A stretch of 23,809 nucleotides of DNA from CAZQWJ01 sp964597265. GTDB lineage: Bacteria; Patescibacteriota; 4484-211; JAGQKX01. Made by a program: the position numbers and the translations under genes. Below are positions 15,462-21,359 of this stretch, one piece after another. The notes beneath the pieces are model-generated. The model was not told the origin of the DNA and searched no databases. It was given only the letters and a program-made list of their open reading frames with translations. Each line of letters opens with the position of its first letter. The stretch's first letter is position 1. The DNA lies in NCBI GenBank assembly GCA_964597265.1, contig CAZQWJ010000016.1:1-23809 (forward strand). Reading direction: 5' to 3'.

Positions 15462-15490
15462 ATTATAGCATGAAAAGCCCTACTCGTAAA
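15462..15490 (-). promoter_or_regulatory. Promoter of small membrane gene (module copy 1)
   Basis: TTTACG (15485-15490) and a perfect TATAAT (15462-15467) are 17 bases apart on the minus strand. The -35 is embedded in ACTATGGGTTTAC, which recurs at the copy 2 promoter (15811-15816). Confidence 0.85.
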
Positions 15491-15552
15491 CCCATAGTAT
15501 TTTCTTGTATCTACCTTTAAGGGAGGCCCCCTGCCCGGGCACGGCATCGCTT

Positions 15553-15591
15553 ATATTTGGTACTGCATCTGTGGTTGATTGGCACACGTAA
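15553..15591 (+). pseudogene. Remnant of YkuK-like C-terminus
   Basis: Thirteen codons reading IFGTASVVDWHT then TAA match the end of the intact YkuK-like gene (AFGAASVADRHT then TAA at 15109-15147) with 7 base differences in 39. The next 7 bases, AAAGAAA, are identical. No upstream coding part is recognisable beyond a few bases, so this is the tail of a decayed or truncated duplicate. Confidence 0.8.
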
Positions 15592-15628
15592 AAAGAAATG
15601 GCGGGGGCAAAGATGACCTTGCCCCCGC
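15590..15628 (-). terminator. Terminator of module copy 2
   Basis: GCGGGGGCAA (15601-15610) pairs perfectly with TTGCCCCCGC (15619-15628). On the minus strand the stem is followed by TTTCTTTTTACG, the same tail as the copy 1 terminator. Confidence 0.8.
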
Positions 15629-15643
15629 GCCGCCGACGTTGTG

Positions 15644-15715
15644 TTATGAATCAAATGTGCCCTTTCGGGCAAGGGTCGTCCCCGTCAAGGACGGGGACCG
15701 AGGTCGGGCAATCAA
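15644..15715 (-). CDS. Possible 23-codon ORF of module copy 2
   Basis: A TTG at 15715 stands 8 bases after AAAGGAG (15724-15730) and aligns with the ATG of the small membrane gene in copy 1. It opens a 23-codon frame (MIARPRSPSLTGTTLARKGT...) to a TAA. A GTG start in another frame gives an equally short peptide. No homology to the copy 1 protein is visible, and a 9-bp perfect hairpin (15678-15698) lies inside, so this may be a decayed gene or a non-coding RNA rather than a real protein. Confidence 0.25.
   Translation of the reverse strand: MIARPRSPSLTGTTLARKGTFDS
15678..15698. repeat. Perfect 9-bp GC hairpin
   Basis: GTCCCCGTC and GACGGGGAC pair with a 3-base loop. A smaller hairpin, TGCCC-TTTC-GGGCA, lies just to its left, and copies of GGGCAA on both sides could pair alternatively with TTGCCC, so the copy 2 interior is highly structured. 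Confidence 0.7.
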
Positions 15716-15730
15716 TTTTCACTCTCCTTT

Positions 15731-15760
15731 CCAGGCATTGTATTAATTCCTAGTGCCTGG
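15731..15760 (-). promoter_or_regulatory. Leader hairpin of module copy 2
   Basis: CCAGGCA (15731-15737) pairs with TGCCTGG (15754-15760) around a 16-base loop. In the minus-strand RNA it directly abuts AAAGGAG, as the copy 1 hairpin abuts AAGGAGG. Confidence 0.65.
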
Positions 15761-15787
15761 ACTATCCATTTTTCAAAAAACGAGTGT

Positions 15788-15816
15788 ATTTTAGTGCAAA
15801 ACTATAACAATGTAAA
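15788..15816 (-). promoter_or_regulatory. Promoter of module copy 2
   Basis: TTTACA (15811-15816) and TAAAAT (15788-15793) are 17 bases apart on the minus strand. The upstream ACTATGGGTTTAC is shared with the copy 1 promoter. Confidence 0.8.
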
Positions 15817-15830
15817 CCCATAGTTTGTTG

Positions 15831-15836
15831 TATAAT
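15831..15836 (+). promoter_or_regulatory. -10 box of M50 peptidase gene
   Basis: A perfect TATAAT lies 44 bases before the GTG start at 15881, back to back with the copy 2 minus-strand promoter. No good -35 is present at the expected distance. Confidence 0.55.
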
Positions 15837-15880
15837 CGCTCCGGTGGCTTGAAACGAGATTCGCACAAAAGGAGAGACAC

Positions 15881-16673
15881 GTGAACTTTGACAATATACT
15901 TATTCTGGCAGTCTTCTTGTTGGGGCTGAGCGTACTGATTAGGGTACTAATGGTGCGCTTCCCCACCGTAAAGGGGATGCATTGGTTGTATCCACTTGGT
16001 GCATTAGCATATCTGGGATTGGTGCTCCCGGATATATTTGGAAGGATAGCTATGTTTTGGCTAAGTCTAGAGTCTAGCTATTGTCATGTGCACCCACGAG
16101 AGCGGTCACTTCCTGGTGGCAAAGGTGCTCGGTGTCCAGGTAAAGAAAGTCTCTTTTAACCCTATCATGGCGAGTGTCCTGCTTGACACTACAAGACACA
16201 TTACCAGGAAACAACACTTCGTCATAGCCATCTATGGCCCCGCAAGTGCGATACTCTTTCTCCCCTTGGTTATAGTTGACTATCCAGCAACCAATCTCAT
16301 ACTCCGGGTGGCTGTGGTGATCAACCTTTTCAACCTACTGCCTATCATACCAATGGACGGAGGAAAGCTCGCCTATTGGCTGCTTGATGGGAGGATCAAT
16401 AGGCAGCTGCTTGGTGTTCTTGCCATCGCATCGTTTGTGATGCTGCCTATACTACTCGTCCTGGTTGGAGTACCGTGGTGGATAATCGGCCTATTGCTAG
16501 TCTTAGGACCCTTACTCGCCACAAACGAGGACGACAAAGATCCTGACGAAGAGCCAAAAAGCACTAACATCTACATAGACGAACCACCACTGAGCGGGTG
16601 GTATGTACTCGCCTACGTAACATTGGTGGCACTATTAGCCACCTTTTATAGGTATGTGGGCGGGTTGTGGTAG
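15881..16673 (+). pseudogene. M50 metallopeptidase gene disrupted by 7-bp tandem duplication
   Basis: The GTG start at 15881 has a strong Shine-Dalgarno AAAAGGAG 6 bases upstream. The first frame codes for three hydrophobic segments and then leaves the reading frame at 16064-16077, where AGTCTAG occurs twice in direct tandem. Without one copy the frame runs on as LSLAIVMCTHESGHFLVAKV, giving a 261-residue protein with zinc motif HESGH (70-74) and the second motif NLLPIIPMDGG, both typical of site-2-protease-like M50 enzymes. As written, translation stops at 16157-16159 in the first frame, and the protease part is open from ATG at 16086 but has no Shine-Dalgarno of its own. Recent mutation, phase variation or assembly error are all possible. 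Confidence 0.88.
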
Positions 16674-16689
16674 AGAAAAAACAACGCTA

Positions 16690-16717
16690 AAAAGCGGCGG
16701 ATATACTGCCGGCTTTT
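16690..16717. terminator. Bidirectional terminator between M50 gene and mutL
   Basis: AAAAGC (16690-16695) pairs with GCTTTT (16712-16717), with CGG/CCG inside and a two-base bulge. The plus strand continues CTTTTAT and the minus strand ends in TTTTTAG. It serves the convergent M50 and mutL genes. Confidence 0.75.
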
Positions 16718-16733
16718 CTTTTATAAAAAACCC

Positions 16734-18500
16734 TCACTCAAACCCTGTTCGCTTGAACCATTTATCTAACTCTCCTCTTGAAATTTTTATCTTGAACGGC
16801 CTGCCATGAGGGCAGGTGTAGATATCATCCATCTGCCGCGCATCCCGAAGCAGGCGTTCTGTCTCCACGCGATCAAGCGTATCCCCTGCTTTGACCGCGC
16901 TGCGACAGGCAAGATACGATAACCGCTCATCATCATGCGCAGACACTGGATCAAGCGTGGCCCATTCTTGCAGTGTGGCCGGTAAGAATTGCTGTAGCGG
17001 CGCATCTTTGAGAAACGCAGGGACCGATTGCACTACCACATGCTCACTCTTATCTTGAAACCGAAACCCCAGCTTCTCCAATGCCGCTTTGTTTTCCCCA
17101 AACGTTTCTAGTTCATCAGGACTCAGCTGCACCTGCTGTGGTAGCAGCAATGCCTGTATCTCTCCTTCTGCCAACCCCTCTTCGTGCGCTTTCTTGAATT
17201 TTTCAAACAATACTCGCTCATGTAACGCGTGTTGGTCAAAGATGACTATCTCATCGCCACTAAAATCAAAAATATACACTTGCTGAAACACGACAAAGTT
17301 TTCCGATGTCACCGGCGTCGGTGCTACAGAGTCCGCTGATTTTGCAGGCAATTCCCATGGCAGGGGTGCCACATCCGCAGGACGATCTGCGACAACATTG
17401 TACGAAGGCTGTCCCCCGCCTTTTGATACCGGCTGATAGCGGGCAGGCCGAGCATGGGTGGATGGCGCATCTTTTGGCTGATGCGATGGAGCAGCAAAAG
17501 AAACCTCTGGTGTCATATCTGCGCCGGTAAGTGCTTTTTGTGTCGCAGAGCGCACCGCATTGAAGACAAACGCGGGACTGGCAAACTTCACTTCTTCCTT
17601 ACGGGGGTGGACATTGACGTCAACCAGGTGCGCGGGTGTTTTGAGCGCTATAACAAAAAATGGCTTGCCTCTTGGAGGCAACAACCCGCCATATGCATCA
17701 CGTACTGCAGCCTGCAGCGCGCGGTCATCAACCCAGCGCTGATTGACAAAAAACCACCCATTAGCAGTCTTGCCACTTATCTGCGGCTTACCTACAAACC
17801 CTTCGATTTCAAGATACGGATGTTCAAAAAACACCGGCATGACCAGGGAAAAAAAGTCATTGCCCCAAATCAACTGCACTCGCTCCTTGAGGGATGCGGC
17901 AGCCGGCGCCCGAAAGACCTCCTTGTCGTCCTTGACCAGCCGAAACGAAACCGCCGGATGTACCAATGCCATGCTGGTAACAAGCTGGCTAATATATTTA
18001 GCCTCTGTAGCGGATGATTTGAGAAACTTCTTGCGTGCCGGCACTGAAGAAAACAGGTCCTCTACCCTCACCTCAGTACCAACCGGCGTGCCGACTTTGG
18101 TAATGGACGACCGCTTACCATTCTCCACAACAAGTTGATAGCCAAAATCGCTATCAGGTGTCCTGCTAATCAAGGTAAGTGTGCTCACCGAGGAAATACT
18201 CGCCAATGCCTCTCCGCGAAAACCCAATGTCCTGATCTTTTCCAGATCAGTCATATTCTGTATTTTGCTGGTAGCGTGGCGGGTTACGGCTAGTTCTAAA
18301 CTGTCCTGCGGGATGCCTGAACCATTATCAATCACACGAATGAGCTCTTTGCCACCATCCTGAATGTGCACCTCAACACGAGTAGCGCCGGCATCAAGGG
18401 CGTTTTCGAGTAGCTCTTTGACCACGGATGACGGGCGCTCCACCACCTCACCAGCGGCGATTTGGTTGATTACCTCATCTGCCAGTACCTGAATCGACAT
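16734..18500 (-). CDS. mutL: DNA mismatch repair protein MutL
   Basis: The 588-residue protein has an N-terminal GHKL ATPase with ENALDAG (Asn33), IDNGSGI (Asp58) and GFRGEAL (93-99). A Pro-rich linker (about 335-400) and a C-terminal dimerisation/endonuclease domain follow. The latter has DQHALHERVLFE (422-433, the DQHAx2Ex4E metal motif), ACRSAVKAGD (531-540) and CPHGRP (563-568), so this is an endonuclease-type MutL that can nick DNA without MutH. The frame is open 18 codons further upstream, but MSIQVLADEV is the conserved start and TATACA (18509-18514) lies 8 bases before it. It lies downstream of the ABC-ATPase gene on the same strand, 85 bases away. Confidence 0.97.
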   Translation of the reverse strand: MSIQVLADEVINQIAAGEVVERPSSVVKELLENALDAGATRVEVHIQDGGKELIRVIDNGSGIPQDSLELAVTRHATSKIQNMTDLEKIRTLGFRGEALASISSVSTLTLISRTPDSDFGYQLVVENGKRSSITKVGTPVGTEVRVEDLFSSVPARKKFLKSSATEAKYISQLVTSMALVHPAVSFRLVKDDKEVFRAPAAASLKERVQLIWGNDFFSLVMPVFFEHPYLEIEGFVGKPQISGKTANGWFFVNQRWVDDRALQAAVRDAYGGLLPPRGKPFFVIALKTPAHLVDVNVHPRKEEVKFASPAFVFNAVRSATQKALTGADMTPEVSFAAPSHQPKDAPSTHARPARYQPVSKGGGQPSYNVVADRPADVAPLPWELPAKSADSVAPTPVTSENFVVFQQVYIFDFSGDEIVIFDQHALHERVLFEKFKKAHEEGLAEGEIQALLLPQQVQLSPDELETFGENKAALEKLGFRFQDKSEHVVVQSVPAFLKDAPLQQFLPATLQEWATLDPVSAHDDERLSYLACRSAVKAGDTLDRVETERLLRDARQMDDIYTCPHGRPFKIKISRGELDKWFKRTGFE

Positions 18501-18585
18501 GCCCACACTGTATACTGGAAAAACAAAAAATACCAGAGATAAAACTCCCTCCACTCTTCACAAATATAACCGTATGCACAATGCT

Positions 18586-21252
18586 TCACGCCTGCTCTAT
18601 ATATCCTTTTGTCGCCCGTATCTTTTGTAAGGAGGCTATTCTTTTGCCAAACTCACTTTCTGGATCCAAAGATTCGTGATTCGAAAATACCACAGTGAGC
18701 GAAGGGTCGTCGAGCCATTCCAAAATAATCGATTCTGCTTCTTCCCTCATGGCAGCACTCAACCCCGCAAATGGCTCATCCAACAAAACCATGGCCACTT
18801 CTGGTGCGTGCTCGGGGTGACGTTTGGCATAGGCTATCTGATATTGAATACGTAGCAGACCTAATAATTGCCGCTGTCCCCCAGATAATTCGACGGTTTT
18901 GTCACTGGAAAAAGTGCTTCCTACATGTTTCTCAACAAGAACATTTTGTGCAATATGTGTTCGTGTGGTGTCATCCAGTTCATCCAGGTCCATGGGCACC
19001 AAGGAACGCAATAACGCAGACCGACCTAAGAGTTCTGCTGCTAAATCAGAATCTTCCGCAAATGCCACACCTCCGAGATTAACGCCTAAATTACCTTCAA
19101 TGGTTGGCACCTCTTGCGGTTTTAACCCAATGGATTTTTGATACGCGTGCCTGTCGATCTCGCCAAACCTGAAACCGTCGACACTAAGAAGCCCTTCCTC
19201 TTTGGCGCCAGTGTATAAGATGTCAAGAAACTGCGACTTACCTTGTCCAGAGCCACCTTCCAAAAAATATTTGCCGCCTCGTTTGACTGCTACATCCTCC
19301 GCACTAAAATACACCTCACCTTGTGCGCCTTTTCGAGTGATACCCTGTAATCGCAGATTGAACTGGTCCGGAACTACCGTACCTTGATTTTCATTTGTCA
19401 ACGTTATCTCATTAAGAAAACTAGCAATTTCCGCCAACTGCGGCTTCGTACGTACTGCTGATGAAACAAACCCTGCAATTGCATCTGACACCTGACCTTG
19501 TGCTGATGACGTAGCAAGTAGCTCATCTGTATTGACGTCAACACCTGCTAGATGTAATAGCGTGTTCGTCGCCAACATTGTTGGACGGGAGGGTAGCTTT
19601 GCCATACCAAAGTAAAATCGTGACCTCGCTTCTTCTTGTGCTACATCACGCGATTCTTCCAATACACCATTAAACTTTTCTGTATTCACAAAACCTTTGT
19701 TGCCAAAACCCATTAGATCAGCAAATAACCCATGCACCTTGACATTAAGCTGTTGCCGCTTGCGTTCCAGTGGTGTTTCAAAGCGGCTTTGTGCCGCAGC
19801 AACGCCTATCTGGGATGCCGCGTGTAATAACGCAGGAGCAAGGATTGCGCCATTTGGTCCGGAACGGGCAACATACGATCCCGCAACCAGCGTTTGTACA
19901 ATAGCAGGCATAGTTTCGGCGGGGATACTTGATAATATCCGTTGTAGACGCTGGACTTGAAGTTCAATATTCCGCGGGTTGCCTATCATCATACTTGCAC
20001 GGTTGAGCGCAACGAGATCCGGCGTAGCCATAGCGACCTTCCGAATGGTGTCAAGCAATACACCTTGATAATCTTCATTTCCTAATGCAATCTCCTTTAG
20101 CAGCTTCTCTGTTCTGTAACCACGCCATTGATTAACCTTCTGGCTGAGTACTGCCAGGGTAACACCTCCCAATAGGAGTTCGGGTTTGAATGTTCCTGTC
20201 TGTACACTATCCTGCGTCAACTTGCCGGCATACACTTCCGACGCAACGGAAGCCGCAGACAGCGCACCAATAGTGGCAAGTGCAATCTTATGGTTTCGTC
20301 CATAAAACTCAAGGACCTTTTTGTACACTCCCCACGATCCAACGTGTTCTCCTGCGGACATAGCCTGTTCTATCTCATGCACAAGTTGCCCAAAATCAAT
20401 CCCTTGATCGGGATACTCTTGCTGTAACTGCGCTATTATCGCATCTGAAGACAGCTTTGCTTCTACACCTCGTTTAATCTTCTCCTGGAGCAATTTGGCA
20501 TTAGTGCCATAAAGCGTTTCACGAATCAAATCTCCCGGTGTATACAATTCGGACTCTTCGTCAGCATCTTCTGCTAATTTTGTTTCGTTAAATCTGAGAA
20601 ATCCCGTACGAACCAGCCGTTTCTGGTCTTGTAATGACTTTTTGTCCTCGTCTGTATCTTGCCAATATTCAGGATCAAGTGGCTCATCTCCGATATCAAC
20701 ATACTCTGGTTCGTCTTCCTGCAAAGGATCGAACAATCCCAGGGGGTGGTCGTCATCATACTCCAGGTGGTCTACACCTTGTTCTAATGCTTGCTGTACA
20801 GTAAGGGAATGAGTGCCTGGCAAAGTCGGCACAAAAGCCGCTTCTTCATCTACGGAAAGAACGGCTGCAGCCTCTGCTGGTAGATCAAATTCTTCACCCT
20901 CTTCAATCGCTTGATTACGAGATGCCTTGAGCTGGGCGAATTCCATAACCGCGGCTGCTTGATAGTCGAACCTATTTGCTGCTAACTCCACTTCAGCCTC
21001 AGTAAAAAGCCTCTGTGCACGGATTCGTTCAAATATTTCCCTGGTAAGCTCACTAACAGCAGCGTTTGCTAACGGATCCATGTCAGCGCGAAAAACCCTA
21101 TATTCGTTAGCCCAAACACCCTCCTCGTGTCCGCCTGCTTTTTCGCGTACTGCCTGCACAGAAGCTTCCAGGTCATGTTCACGTAACCCTTCTACCCGAT
21201 CTTCCAAACTCATGATTCGGGCCTCATTCTTTCTGTGCATAGAGGAATCCAT
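18586..21252 (-). CDS. Large ABC-type ATPase fusion protein, 888 residues
   Basis: The C-terminal third is an ABC ATPase with Walker A GGSGQGKS (about 664-671), signature LSGGQRQ (about 785), Walker B MVLLDEPFAGLS (about 815) and an H-loop FSNHES (about 856). The N-terminal 250 residues are acidic and helical, with long Glu/Asp runs. The middle has weakly hydrophobic stretches (KIALATIGALSAASVASEV, PELLLGGVTLAVLS) and then helical segments laid out as in a degenerate ABC-exporter membrane domain. No family is recognised for the N-terminal part. The start at 21252 is chosen because an extended -10, TGCTATAAT, ends 6 bases upstream; the frame opens 16 codons earlier. It lies between mutS and mutL, all on the minus strand. 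Transport or DNA-linked function cannot be decided. Confidence 0.75.
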   Translation of the reverse strand: MDSSMHRKNEARIMSLEDRVEGLREHDLEASVQAVREKAGGHEEGVWANEYRVFRADMDPLANAAVSELTREIFERIRAQRLFTEAEVELAANRFDYQAAAVMEFAQLKASRNQAIEEGEEFDLPAEAAAVLSVDEEAAFVPTLPGTHSLTVQQALEQGVDHLEYDDDHPLGLFDPLQEDEPEYVDIGDEPLDPEYWQDTDEDKKSLQDQKRLVRTGFLRFNETKLAEDADEESELYTPGDLIRETLYGTNAKLLQEKIKRGVEAKLSSDAIIAQLQQEYPDQGIDFGQLVHEIEQAMSAGEHVGSWGVYKKVLEFYGRNHKIALATIGALSAASVASEVYAGKLTQDSVQTGTFKPELLLGGVTLAVLSQKVNQWRGYRTEKLLKEIALGNEDYQGVLLDTIRKVAMATPDLVALNRASMMIGNPRNIELQVQRLQRILSSIPAETMPAIVQTLVAGSYVARSGPNGAILAPALLHAASQIGVAAAQSRFETPLERKRQQLNVKVHGLFADLMGFGNKGFVNTEKFNGVLEESRDVAQEEARSRFYFGMAKLPSRPTMLATNTLLHLAGVDVNTDELLATSSAQGQVSDAIAGFVSSAVRTKPQLAEIASFLNEITLTNENQGTVVPDQFNLRLQGITRKGAQGEVYFSAEDVAVKRGGKYFLEGGSGQGKSQFLDILYTGAKEEGLLSVDGFRFGEIDRHAYQKSIGLKPQEVPTIEGNLGVNLGGVAFAEDSDLAAELLGRSALLRSLVPMDLDELDDTTRTHIAQNVLVEKHVGSTFSSDKTVELSGGQRQLLGLLRIQYQIAYAKRHPEHAPEVAMVLLDEPFAGLSAAMREEAESIILEWLDDPSLTVVFSNHESLDPESEFGKRIASLQKIRATKGYIEQA

Positions 21253-21258
21253 ACTACT

Positions 21259-21267
21259 ATTATAGCA
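21259..21267 (-). promoter_or_regulatory. Extended -10 promoter of ABC-ATPase gene
   Basis: TGCTATAAT on the minus strand is a perfect extended -10 and ends 6 bases before the ATG at 21252, implying a leaderless mRNA. Just upstream lies the inverted repeat AAAGAG-AAAAA-CTCTTT. No good -35 is visible, which an extended -10 would tolerate. Confidence 0.7.
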
Positions 21268-21359
21268 AAGAGTTTTTCTCTTTAGCCCAAACAGCCGCAC
21301 TAAAAGGGCTCACTCAGAGCATGAGAGATTGCATGCAGGGAGGTTTTACAGGAGAGTGT

